From assembly GCF_000684975.1 (NCBI RefSeq), contig NZ_BAXZ01000036.1:1-56048 (forward strand): a stretch of DNA of 56,048 nucleotides, written 5' to 3'. Below, in pieces: positions 26,815-35,276 of this stretch. The notes under the pieces were generated by a model that saw only the letters and a program-made list of their open reading frames with translations, searched no databases and was not told where the DNA came from. Made by a program: the position numbers and the translations under genes. Positions within the stretch are counted from its first letter, which is position 1, and each line of letters starts with the position of its first letter. This DNA comes from Paraburkholderia acidipaludis NBRC 101816 (GTDB lineage Bacteria > Pseudomonadota > Gammaproteobacteria > Burkholderiales > Burkholderiaceae).

Positions 26815-27372
26815 ATGCACGACCCGACCCTATCCGCTATGACGGCGCCGGCTGGCGCGATTCGCGTGCGCACCTGCGAGCCTGCCGATCTCGAGGCTAT
26901 TGCCGCGCTAATGAATTTACCTGGCGTGCGCCACGGCACGCTGTCGAGCGGCTGGCGCACGCCGGAATCGTTGCGCGCATGGTACGACAATCACACGCCC
27001 GGCTCCGTGAGGCTCTGTGCCGAAATCAATGCCCGCGTGGTGGGCAATGTGACGCTCATGGTCGGCAAGCCGCGACGCGCGCATTGCGGATCGCTGGGCA
27101 TCGCGGTTGACGACGCATTTCAGGGGCGCGGCGTGGGCAGCGCGCTGATGGCCGCGATTGTCGACTATGCGGACCGCTCGCTCGGCCTGCGCCGGATCGA
27201 GCTCGAGGTGTACCCGGACAACGCCGCCGCCATCGCGCTCTACCGCAAGTTCGGCTTCGTCGAGGAGGGCCGCTCGCGCGGCAGCTCGATCCGCGACGGC
27301 GTGCTCGCCGACACGCTGCACATGGCGCGCTATGCCGACGCGCCGCCTTTCGCCGAACCCTCATCCTCATAA
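26815..27372 (+). CDS. GNAT-family N-acetyltransferase, copy 2
   Basis: A 185-residue paralogue of the preceding acetyltransferase. The acetyl-CoA loop reads DAFQGRGVGSALM and the C-terminal motif LRRIELEVYPDNAAAIALYRKFGF. The N-terminal half, which usually contributes the acceptor pocket, differs strongly from copy 1, so acceptor preference may differ. It begins four bases after the copy 1 stop and ends 16 bases before the RND gene, in the same operon. Confidence 0.9.
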   Translation: MHDPTLSAMTAPAGAIRVRTCEPADLEAIAALMNLPGVRHGTLSSGWRTPESLRAWYDNHTPGSVRLCAEINARVVGNVTLMVGKPRRAHCGSLGIAVDDAFQGRGVGSALMAAIVDYADRSLGLRRIELEVYPDNAAAIALYRKFGFVEEGRSRGSSIRDGVLADTLHMARYADAPPFAEPSSS

Positions 27373-27388
27373 CCGGACGGACGCGCGC

Positions 27389-30300
27389 GTGCCCTTCTTC
27401 TTCATCGACAGACCGGTCTTCGCATGGGTCGTGGCGCTCGCCGTGGTGGTGGCGGGCTTGCTGGCCATTCCGATGCTGCCGGTTGCGCAGTACCCGCGTC
27501 TCTCGCCGCCGCGCATCGTCGTCTCCGCCGAGTATCCGGGGGCCTCGCCGGAGGAGGTGGACAACAACGTCGCGAGCATCATCGAGGAAAGCCTCGACGG
27601 CGCCGAAGGGCTGCTCTACTACGAGACCACGAGCGACGCGCTCGGCAACCTCGAAATCGACGTGACGTTCACGCCGGAAACGAACCCCGACATCGCGCTC
27701 GTGGACGTGCAGAACCGCCTCAAGCAGGTCGAGGCGCGGCTGCCGCAGCCCGTGGTGCAGGAGGGCATCGACGTGGAGAAGGCCGCGAACACGTTCCTGA
27801 TGCTCGTGGCGCTCACGTCCACCGACGGCACGCGCGATTCCGCGCAGCTGAGCGACTATCTGAACCGCTACATCATGCGCGACCTGAAGCGCGCGCCGGG
27901 CGTGGGCTCGGCAGAGCTCTGGGATGCCGACGAGGCCATGCGCATCTGGCTCGACCCGGTGAAGCTGCGCGAATACGGCTTCACGGCCGCCGACGTCAAC
28001 ACCGCGATCGCCGCGCAGAACTCACCGGTAACGGCGGGCACGCTCGGCAACGCGCCGTTCGTGAACGGCCAGCAGACCACCGAATCGGTGAGCGTGAAGG
28101 GGCAACTGGAGACGCCGGAAGAATTCGGGCAGATCGTGCTGAAGGCGAAGACGGACGGATCGCTCGTGCGCTTGCGCGACATCGCGCGCGTGGAGATAGG
28201 CCGCGACGACTATTCGTTCTACTCACGCCTGAACGGCCGTCCGGCCGCCACCGTGGGCATCCAGCTCGGACCGCGCGGCAATGCGCTGGAAACGTCCAAT
28301 GCGATACGCGCGCGGCTTGCCGAACTCTCGAAGCATCTGCCCTCGGGCGTGTCTATCGAGATTCCGTTCGATACCGCGTATTTCGTGCGAGTGGCGATCC
28401 ATGAAGTCGTGATCACGCTGCTCGAAGCCGTGGTGCTGGTGTTCGCGGTGATGTGGCTGTTCCTGCGCGACCTGCGCTCGACGCTCGTGCCGACCGTCGT
28501 GATACCCGTCACGCTGATGGGGGCGTTTCTCGCGCTCTACGCGTGCGGCATGTCCATCAACGTCTTCACGATGTTCGGGCTCGTGCTCGCCATCGGCATA
28601 CTCGTGGACGACGCCATCGTGGTCGTGGAGAGCGTGCACCGCGTGATGCACGAGCGCGGCCTCGCGCCCCGCGAGGCCACGCGCGCGGCCATGAAGCGCA
28701 TTGGCGGCGCCATTGTCGGCGTGACGGCGGTGCTGACCGGCGTGTTCGTGCCCATGCTGTTCTTCACCGGCAACGTGGGCGGCATCTACCGGCAGTTCGC
28801 CGTGGCCATGATCGCCTCGATGCTCGTGTCCTCGTTCATGGCGCTTTCGCTCACGCCTGCGCTATGCGCGAATCTGCTGAGGATACCGAAGCACATGAGG
28901 CAGGGCGGCGCGCAACCGGTGCGCGGCATCACGGCCCAGGTCGCGCGCGCGTCGCGCGGCTATCGCGCATTCGTCGCGGCGCTGCTGCGCCGCGCGCCGC
29001 GCATGCTCGCCATCTACGCGCTGCTGTGCGCCTTGCTGGCGCTGCTGTACTGGAAGCTGCCGCAGGGCTTCCTGCCCACCGAAGACGAAGGCCAGTTGCA
29101 GGTCATGATCCAGTTGCCGGCCGGCGCGACCCAGGCGCGCACGTTCGACGTGGTGAAGCGTGTCGAGGCGATGCTGCGCGCGCACGAGGCGGTGGGCAAC
29201 GTGACGAGCGTGGTGGGCTGGAGCTTCGCGGGCAGCGGGCAGAACGTGGCGATGGCGTTCGTCGAGTTGAAGCCGTGGGGCCGCCGCCATGAGGATGCCG
29301 AAACGTTGCGCGATGCGCTGAACGACCAGTTCGGCGCGTTCCTCGACGCAGACGTGGAGGCGCAGTTGCCCCCGCCGGTGCCGGGTATCGGCCACTCGGA
29401 GGGCTTCACCTACCGGCTCGAAGACCGCGGCGGCGTGGGCATGGATGGACTGAAAGCCGCGCGCGACCAGTTGATCGGCGCGGCGGGCAAGAGCCGCGTG
29501 GTGACGGGCGTGCATTCGGAAGACCTGCCCGACGCGCCGCGCGTGGAACTGGACATCGACCGTAGCCGGGCGTATGCCTATGGCGTGCCGTTCGACCACA
29601 TCGCCGACGTGCTCGGCAGCACGTTCGGCTCGAATTACGTCGACGACTTTCCGGCGGGCGGGCGCATGCGCCGCGTGATCGTCGAGGCCGACGCGTCCAC
29701 GCGCATGAGCGACAGCCAGTTGCTCGATCTGCCCGTGCAGAACACGGCGGGCGGCACGGTGGCCATGTCGTCGATCGCTTCGACGCACTGGACCGTCGGT
29801 CCCGTGATCCTGAACCGCTACAACGGCTATCCGTCGCTCGACGTGACGGGGCGCGCCGCATCGGGCCACAGTTCGGGCGAGGCGATGGCGGAGATGGAGC
29901 GGCTCGCGCTCGCGCTGCCCGAGAGCGTCTCGGGCGAATGGACCGACACCGCATTCGAGGAGGCCGAGGCCGCGCGGCAAACGCCGCTACTCATCGGTCT
30001 CTCGCTGCTCGCCGTGTTCATGGTGCTCGCCGCGCTCTACGAAAGCTGGATTACGCCGTTTTCGGTGCTGCTCGTCGTGCCGCTCGGCGCGATCGGCGCC
30101 GTATCGGCCATGTTGCTGCGCGGGCTGCCCAACGACATCTATTTCAAGGTGGGCATGGTGACGGTGATCGGTCTTGCCGCGAAGAACGCGATCCTGATCG
30201 TGCAGGCGGCGAACGTGCGCCGTGCGCGCGGCTTGCCGCTGGGCGCGGCCGTGGTGGGGGCGAGCGCCGAGCGTTTGCGGCCCATCGTGATGACCTCGGC

Positions 30301-30550
30301 GGCGTTCCTGCTCGGCGTGCTGCCGCTCGTGCTGTCGCACGGCGGCGGCGCGGAGAGCCGGCATTCGATCGGCACCGGCGTGTTCGGCGGCGTGATCGCG
30401 GCCACGGTGCTGGGGCTCGTGTTTACGCCGGTGCTCTATTTCGCGGTGGCCGGGCGCTCGCGCGGCAGTCGCGCGCCCGCTACGGCGCCGCGCAGGCGCG
30501 ACATGCGCGTGTCGCAGACGGTGGAAGACGACGAGCCGGAACTGCGCTGA
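27389..30550 (+). CDS. RND efflux transporter, AcrB/HAE1 type
   Basis: A 1053-residue inner-membrane proton antiporter of the drug-efflux type. It begins FFFIDRPVFAWVVALAVV, the invariant start of the family. The start is GTG 27389, which puts the proton-relay aspartates exactly at positions 407-408 (ILVDDAIVVVES), as in AcrB; the relay lysine is Lys932 in GLAAKNAILIV. The porter domain has two periplasmic blocks and the C-terminal half repeats the first. No membrane-fusion protein or outer-membrane channel gene lies beside it, which is unusual, so it must borrow those parts. It follows the GNAT genes by 16 bases, so it is probably the last gene of the peptide operon. Confidence 0.94.
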   Translation: MPFFFIDRPVFAWVVALAVVVAGLLAIPMLPVAQYPRLSPPRIVVSAEYPGASPEEVDNNVASIIEESLDGAEGLLYYETTSDALGNLEIDVTFTPETNPDIALVDVQNRLKQVEARLPQPVVQEGIDVEKAANTFLMLVALTSTDGTRDSAQLSDYLNRYIMRDLKRAPGVGSAELWDADEAMRIWLDPVKLREYGFTAADVNTAIAAQNSPVTAGTLGNAPFVNGQQTTESVSVKGQLETPEEFGQIVLKAKTDGSLVRLRDIARVEIGRDDYSFYSRLNGRPAATVGIQLGPRGNALETSNAIRARLAELSKHLPSGVSIEIPFDTAYFVRVAIHEVVITLLEAVVLVFAVMWLFLRDLRSTLVPTVVIPVTLMGAFLALYACGMSINVFTMFGLVLAIGILVDDAIVVVESVHRVMHERGLAPREATRAAMKRIGGAIVGVTAVLTGVFVPMLFFTGNVGGIYRQFAVAMIASMLVSSFMALSLTPALCANLLRIPKHMRQGGAQPVRGITAQVARASRGYRAFVAALLRRAPRMLAIYALLCALLALLYWKLPQGFLPTEDEGQLQVMIQLPAGATQARTFDVVKRVEAMLRAHEAVGNVTSVVGWSFAGSGQNVAMAFVELKPWGRRHEDAETLRDALNDQFGAFLDADVEAQLPPPVPGIGHSEGFTYRLEDRGGVGMDGLKAARDQLIGAAGKSRVVTGVHSEDLPDAPRVELDIDRSRAYAYGVPFDHIADVLGSTFGSNYVDDFPAGGRMRRVIVEADASTRMSDSQLLDLPVQNTAGGTVAMSSIASTHWTVGPVILNRYNGYPSLDVTGRAASGHSSGEAMAEMERLALALPESVSGEWTDTAFEEAEAARQTPLLIGLSLLAVFMVLAALYESWITPFSVLLVVPLGAIGAVSAMLLRGLPNDIYFKVGMVTVIGLAAKNAILIVQAANVRRARGLPLGAAVVGASAERLRPIVMTSAAFLLGVLPLVLSHGGGAESRHSIGTGVFGGVIAATVLGLVFTPVLYFAVAGRSRGSRAPATAPRRRDMRVSQTVEDDEPELR

Positions 30551-30634
30551 AGGGCTTGGAGGCGCCAGGAGGGGCTTGAAGGGTCTCGTGAGCGGATGGC
30601 CCCGCCGTCGTTCAGCGGGAGCCAGATATCCGTT

Positions 30635-31207
30635 TTAGAAGAGGCGCGGCGTGCCCACCCACACGAGCACGGTTTCCTGATCGGAGGTATTGGTCCACGC
30701 GTGCGGCACCGTGGATTCGTAGTGCGCGCTGTCGCCCACACCCAGCACGAACGACTGCCCTTCCAGGGTGAGCGTGACCTCGCCCGAGAGCACGTGCAGG
30801 AACTCTTCACCCGCGTGCGTGGTGACTTCGCTCGGACGGTCGCCGGGCGGCATGCGCACGAGAATCGCTTCGAGCTGGCGGCCGCCGGAAGGGTTCGTGA
30901 GGCGTGCATAAAGATCGGTGGAATCGGCGAAGCCGAAGAACTTGAGATCCTGGCCCCGGCATACGCAGCCCGCTTCGGTGGGCGTATCCACGAAGTAGCT
31001 GACCGGCACGCCCAGCGCTTTGGCGATGCTCACCAGCGAAGTGATCGAGGGGCTCGCGAGATCGCGCTCCACCTGCGAAAGAAACGGTTTGGAGAGCTGG
31101 GCCGCCGTGGCGATGTCGTCCAGGGTGCGGCCCTGGCGCTGGCGCAGCCCGCGAATCTTGCTGCCTACGGAGACGACGTTTTGTGATTCGACGGCTTTCG
31201 AAACCAT
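30635..31207 (-). CDS. XRE-family regulator with C-terminal cupin domain, copy 2
   Basis: A 190-residue regulator paralogous to the one at 11837-12409: same domain order, same length and the same ending (VWVGTPRLF). The helix-turn-helix spans about residues 14-70 (TLDDIATAAQLSKPFLSQVERDLASPS) and the cupin about 110-188 (EFLHVLSGEVTLTLEG, GDSAHYESTVPHAW). It is convergent with the operon carrying the binding proteins and RND pump and is divergent from leuC. A 15-base imperfect palindrome lies just before its start codon. Two similar regulators at the edges of the transport block suggest ligand-responsive control. Confidence 0.93.
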   Translation of the reverse strand: MVSKAVESQNVVSVGSKIRGLRQRQGRTLDDIATAAQLSKPFLSQVERDLASPSITSLVSIAKALGVPVSYFVDTPTEAGCVCRGQDLKFFGFADSTDLYARLTNPSGGRQLEAILVRMPPGDRPSEVTTHAGEEFLHVLSGEVTLTLEGQSFVLGVGDSAHYESTVPHAWTNTSDQETVLVWVGTPRLF

Positions 31208-31855
31208 GACGAAATGTATTTGTCAGATAAATGCGTTTTAATCTGGAGACGCTTTGGCTTAATGGCGCTTCATTCGTGCTTCATTCGCGCCTCTTTGATT
31301 TCCCCCGTCTGTCATATCCGGTTATCCCCTGGTGGCCACTAATGCCGGTATGCAGTGGTAAATCATCCGATAACGTCTTTGGTATTTGCGGGCGCTCCCC
31401 AAAAGTTTAATTGTATTTCTCGCGGCGTGGGTGCGTGTACGAGGCGGGAAGGGCTCCGGCTTGCCGGGGTTCTGGCCCGTTGCGTGCCGTGAGGGATGCA
31501 TGGCGGGTAAGCCTGCACGCTGCGAGCATAGCATTAATTGTCCTTACGAAAAATCACTTATAAATTCAGCCGTGTGTTTTGGCGCGGCGTAATTGAAGTG
31601 TATTCGCCGTGCCAAACGTTTTGCTTATGCGAGGCGCGGTCGGAATCGCGCGTGGCGCAACGCCGGCGTGTTGGGAAGCGCACGGCGCCGCAGTGCCGGG
31701 AGCCGTGCCGGGTAATGCCGATACAGGTATTGGCACTACCACCCAACTCCCTGTTTTTTATCGCTTTTTCCTGTGCGGGGTCTGCGTGAGGCGCGTATCG
31801 CGTGGCATAATCGGCTCACACCGTATTGCCCGTAGTCACTCATTCCCCGCATATC
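31208..31855. other. Gene-free region between regulator copy 2 and leuC
   Basis: About 650 bases with no convincing gene. It starts with an AT-rich stretch carrying the promoter and operator of the regulator and ends with the leuC promoter region, where GCATAAT (CATAAT at 31806-31811) is a possible -10 box without a good -35 partner. Short open frames here (for example 31322-31534 minus) look unlike proteins. I looked for a leucine-rich leader peptide before leuC and saw none. Confidence 0.55.
31218..31232. promoter_or_regulatory. Candidate operator of second XRE-cupin regulator
   Basis: ATTTGTCAGATAAAT is an imperfect palindrome in which 12 of 15 positions are symmetric. It begins 11 bases upstream of the regulator's start codon and would overlap its promoter or transcription start, which fits autorepression. 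Confidence 0.5.
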
Positions 31856-33265
31856 ATGGCAAAGACGCTCTACGACAAACTGTGGGACACCCATGTGGTC
31901 CACACGGAAGAAGACGGCACGACGCTCCTTTACATCGACCGCCATCTGCTGCACGAAGTCACCAGCCCGCAGGCCTTCGAGGGTCTGAAGCTGCACGCGC
32001 GGCCGGTTTGGCGCATCAGCGCGAACCTCGCCGTCTCCGACCATAACGTGCCCACCACCGACCGCAGTCACGGCATTGCGGATCCGGTCTCGAAGCTCCA
32101 GGTCGACACGCTCGACGCGAACTGCGATTCCTACGGCATCACGCAGTTCAAGATGACCGACCAGCGCCAGGGCATCGTCCACATCGTCGGCCCCGAGCAG
32201 GGCGCGACGCTGCCGGGCATGACCATCGTTTGCGGCGACTCGCACACGTCCACGCACGGCGCGTTCGGCGCGCTCGCGCACGGCATCGGCACCTCGGAAG
32301 TCGAGCACGTGCTCGCCACGCAAACGCTGCTGCAAAAGAAGAGCAAGAACCTGCTCGTGAAGGTGGAAGGCCAGTTGCCGCGCGGCTGCACCGCGAAGGA
32401 CATCGTGCTTGCCATCATCGGCAAGATCGGTACGGCGGGCGGCACGGGCTACGCCATGGAGTTCGGCGGCTCGATGATCCGCGGCCTCACCATGGAAGGC
32501 CGCATGACCGTCTGCAACATGGCGATCGAAGCCGGCGCGCGCGCGGGCATGGTCGCCGTGGACGACACCACGATCGACTACCTGAAGGGCCGTCCGTTCT
32601 CGCCGCAAGGCGCGGAATGGGACCAGGCCGTCGAATACTGGAAGACCTTCCGTTCCGACGAGGGCGCGCAGTTCGACCGCGTGGTCGAGCTCAGCGCTGC
32701 CGATATCGTTCCGCAGGTCACGTGGGGCACTTCGCCCGAAATGGTCACGTCGGTCGACGGCCGCGTGCCCGACCCCGAGCGCGAGAAGGATCCCGTCAAG
32801 CGCGATGCGATGGAGCGCGCGCTGCAATACATGGCGCTCGATCCGAACACGCCGATCGAGTCGATCAAGCCGGACAAGGTCTTCATCGGCTCCTGCACGA
32901 ACGCGCGCATCGAAGACCTGCGCTCGGCCGCTTATGTCGTGAAGAAGCTTGGCCGCCGCGTGGCGCCGAACATTCGCCTCGCCATGGTGGTGCCGGGCTC
33001 GGGTCTCGTGAAGGCGCAGGCCGAGCGCGAAGGGCTCGATAAGGTGTTCGTCGACGCGGGCTTCGAATGGCGCGAGCCGGGCTGCTCGATGTGCCTCGCG
33101 ATGAACGCCGACCGCCTCGAGCCGGGCGAGCGCTGCGCGTCCACCTCGAATCGCAACTTCGAAGGGCGTCAGGGCGCGGGTGGCCGCACCCATCTCGTGA
33201 GCCCGGCGATGGCGGCGGCAGCCGCCATCGAAGGCCATTTCGTCGACATTCGCAAGCTGGGCTAA
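31856..33265 (+). CDS. leuC: 3-isopropylmalate dehydratase large subunit
   Basis: Isomerises 2-isopropylmalate to 3-isopropylmalate in leucine synthesis together with LeuD. It has 469 residues, the family length. Iron-sulfur ligand regions are visible as CGDSHTSTHGAFG, VFIGSCTNARIEDL and GCSMCLAMN. I chose ATG 31856 (MAKTLYDKLW), which matches the family start; the frame opens 30 bases earlier with an unrelated extension. It leads the leuC-entericidin-leuD-leuB cluster. Confidence 0.97.
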   Translation: MAKTLYDKLWDTHVVHTEEDGTTLLYIDRHLLHEVTSPQAFEGLKLHARPVWRISANLAVSDHNVPTTDRSHGIADPVSKLQVDTLDANCDSYGITQFKMTDQRQGIVHIVGPEQGATLPGMTIVCGDSHTSTHGAFGALAHGIGTSEVEHVLATQTLLQKKSKNLLVKVEGQLPRGCTAKDIVLAIIGKIGTAGGTGYAMEFGGSMIRGLTMEGRMTVCNMAIEAGARAGMVAVDDTTIDYLKGRPFSPQGAEWDQAVEYWKTFRSDEGAQFDRVVELSAADIVPQVTWGTSPEMVTSVDGRVPDPEREKDPVKRDAMERALQYMALDPNTPIESIKPDKVFIGSCTNARIEDLRSAAYVVKKLGRRVAPNIRLAMVVPGSGLVKAQAEREGLDKVFVDAGFEWREPGCSMCLAMNADRLEPGERCASTSNRNFEGRQGAGGRTHLVSPAMAAAAAIEGHFVDIRKLG

Positions 33266-33278
33266 GCGGAGCAAAGCT

Positions 33279-33419
33279 ATGAAGACAGGCATTTTCTGGC
33301 GTCGCGCCGCGCTTCTTTCGCTCGCGGGCCTGCTGCTCGCGCTGACGGGCTGCAACACGGTGGCGGGCTTCGGCCAGGACATCACCGACTCGTCGCGCGC
33401 CGTGCAGCACGCGCTGTAA
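33279..33419 (+). CDS. Entericidin A/B-type small lipoprotein
   Basis: A 46-residue gene between leuC and leuD, too short for ordinary gene-length filters. A charged start (MKTGIFWRRA) is followed by a hydrophobic stretch (ALLSLAGLLLA) and a lipobox LTGC, with the lipidated Cys at 25. The mature peptide is only about 22 residues (CNTVAGFGQDITDSSRAVQ), the entericidin pattern. GCGGAGC upstream can serve as the ribosome site. Entericidins are small outer-membrane lipoproteins linked to stress or toxin-antidote function in E. coli; their role inside leu clusters of this group is not known to me. Confidence 0.88.
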   Translation: MKTGIFWRRAALLSLAGLLLALTGCNTVAGFGQDITDSSRAVQHAL

Positions 33420-33471
33420 GCGCGCGGCTGCGTCTTACCGACGTACCCTGCATCCTTCTGGATCACGGATC

Positions 33472-34122
33472 ATGGAAAAATTCATCGTACACACCGGCGT
33501 CGTGGCGCCGCTCGATCGCGAGAACGTGGACACGGACGCGATCATTCCGAAGCAGTTCCTCAAGTCGATCAAGCGCACGGGCTTCGGCCCCAACGCCTTC
33601 GACGAATGGCGTTACCTCGACCACGGCGAGCCGGGCCAGGACAACTCGAAGCGTCCGCTCAATCCCGACTTCGTGCTGAACCAGCCGCGCTATCAGGGCG
33701 CTTCGGTGCTGCTCGCGCGCAAGAACTTCGGCTGCGGCAGCTCGCGCGAACACGCGCCGTGGGCGCTGCAGCAGTATGGCTTTCGCGCAATCATCGCGCC
33801 GAGCTTCGCCGACATCTTCTACAACAACTGCTTCAAGAACGGCTTGTTGCCCATCGTGCTCACCGAGCAGCAGGTGGGTCATCTGTTCAACGAAACGGTT
33901 GCGTTCAACGGCTTCCAGTTGACGGTCGATCTCGACAAGCAGGTGGTGCGCACGACCGACGGCGCTGCGGAATATCCGTTCGAGGTGGCCGCATTCCGCC
34001 GCTTCTGTCTGCTGAACGGTTTCGACGACATCGGCCTCACGCTGCGCCATGCCGAGAAGATCCGCCAGTACGAAGCCGAGCGCATTGCGCGCCAGCCGTG
34101 GCTGAACAACCGCGTGCTTTGA
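33472..34122 (+). CDS. leuD: 3-isopropylmalate dehydratase small subunit
   Basis: The 216-residue swivel subunit that completes the LeuC active site. The family start MEKFIVHTGVVAPLDRENVDTDAIIPKQFL is followed by FGCGSSREHAPWAL, the substrate-binding motif of the aconitase small domain, and by AIIAPSFADIFYNNCFKNGLLPI. The start follows ATCACGGATC with a modest ribosome site. It is separated from leuB by 60 bases. Confidence 0.97.
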   Translation: MEKFIVHTGVVAPLDRENVDTDAIIPKQFLKSIKRTGFGPNAFDEWRYLDHGEPGQDNSKRPLNPDFVLNQPRYQGASVLLARKNFGCGSSREHAPWALQQYGFRAIIAPSFADIFYNNCFKNGLLPIVLTEQQVGHLFNETVAFNGFQLTVDLDKQVVRTTDGAAEYPFEVAAFRRFCLLNGFDDIGLTLRHAEKIRQYEAERIARQPWLNNRVL

Positions 34123-34182
34123 GCGCGAGCCGGACGGCTTGCGCGAATCCGCGTACAGCAAAATAAAACGAGGAATCCCAGG

Positions 34183-35250
34183 ATGAAGATTGCAGTGCTG
34201 CCGGGCGATGGCATTGGCCCCGAGATCGTGAAGGAAGCCGTCAAGGTATTGAACGTCCTTGGCGAGAAGTTCGAGATGGAAGAAGCGCCGGTTGGCGGCG
34301 CGGGTTACGAGGCGAGCGGCCATCCGCTGCCCGAAGCCACGCTCGCGCTGGCGAAGTCGGCCGACGCGATCCTGTTCGGTGCCGTGGGCGACTGGAAATA
34401 CGACTCGCTCGAGCGCGCGCTGCGCCCGGAGCAGGCCATCCTGGGTCTGCGCAAGCATCTGGAACTGTTCGCGAACTTCCGTCCGGCGATCTGCTATCCG
34501 CAGCTCACGGGGGCTTCGTCGCTGAAGCCCGAGATCGTCTCCGGTCTCGACATCCTGATCGTGCGCGAACTGAACGGCGACATCTACTTCGGCCAGCCGC
34601 GCGGCACGCGCGAAGCGCCGGATGGTCTCTTCAAGGGCGCGCGCGAAGGCTTCGACACGATGCGTTATTCGGAGCCCGAAGTACGTCGCATCGCGCACGT
34701 GGCCTTCCAGGCGGCGCAGAAGCGCCAGAAGAAGCTCACGTCGGTGGACAAGGCCAACGTGCTCGAAACCTCGCAGTTCTGGAAGGACATCATGATCGAT
34801 GTCGCGAAGGAATATCCGGAGGTCGAGCTCTCGCACATGTATGTCGACAACGCGGCCATGCAGCTCGTGAAGGCGCCGAAGGCCTTCGACGTCGTGGTGA
34901 CGGGCAACATGTTCGGCGACATTCTTTCGGACGAAGCCGCGATGCTCACGGGCTCGATCGGCATGCTGCCTTCGGCCTCGCTCGACAAGAACAACAAAGG
35001 TCTGTACGAGCCCTCGCACGGCTCGGCGCCGGACATCGCGGGCAAGGGTATTGCCAATCCGCTGGCCACGATCCTCTCGGCCGCGATGATGCTGCGCTAT
35101 TCGCTGGGCCGCGCCGAACAGGCCGATCGCATCGAAAATGCCGTAAAGAAGGTGCTCGAACAGGGTTACCGCACGGGCGACATTCTCACGCCGGGCTGCC
35201 GGCAGGTGGGCACCGCAGCGATGGGCGACGCCGTGGTCGCGGCGCTGTAA
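34183..35250 (+). CDS. leuB: 3-isopropylmalate dehydrogenase
   Basis: NAD-dependent oxidative decarboxylation of 3-isopropylmalate, the third specific step of leucine synthesis. The protein has 355 residues and shows the N-terminal nucleotide-binding start MKIAVLPGDGIGPEIV, the substrate region RELNGDIYFGQPRG, the metal-site segment VVTGNMFGDILSDEAAMLTGSIGMLPSASL and HGSAPDIAGKGIANP. AACGAGGAAT precedes the ATG. The asd leader region begins 26 bases after its stop. Confidence 0.98.
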   Translation: MKIAVLPGDGIGPEIVKEAVKVLNVLGEKFEMEEAPVGGAGYEASGHPLPEATLALAKSADAILFGAVGDWKYDSLERALRPEQAILGLRKHLELFANFRPAICYPQLTGASSLKPEIVSGLDILIVRELNGDIYFGQPRGTREAPDGLFKGAREGFDTMRYSEPEVRRIAHVAFQAAQKRQKKLTSVDKANVLETSQFWKDIMIDVAKEYPEVELSHMYVDNAAMQLVKAPKAFDVVVTGNMFGDILSDEAAMLTGSIGMLPSASLDKNNKGLYEPSHGSAPDIAGKGIANPLATILSAAMMLRYSLGRAEQADRIENAVKKVLEQGYRTGDILTPGCRQVGTAAMGDAVVAAL

Positions 35251-35264
35251 AGACGGTTTTCGTG

Positions 35265-35270
35265 TATATT
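35265..35270 (+). promoter_or_regulatory. Possible -10 box of the asd leader transcript
   Basis: TATATT lies seven bases before the ATG of the leader peptide. If it is a -10 box, transcription would begin at or next to that ATG, giving a leaderless message. I found no convincing -35 box at 16-18 bases upstream, so this is tentative. Confidence 0.35.
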
Positions 35271-35276
35271 GTGCCG

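Noticed and set aside
31600..31855. Leucine leader peptide before leuC
   Set aside because: No run of leucine codons; the short frame with LALPP and FFIAFS has no ribosome site or following helices.
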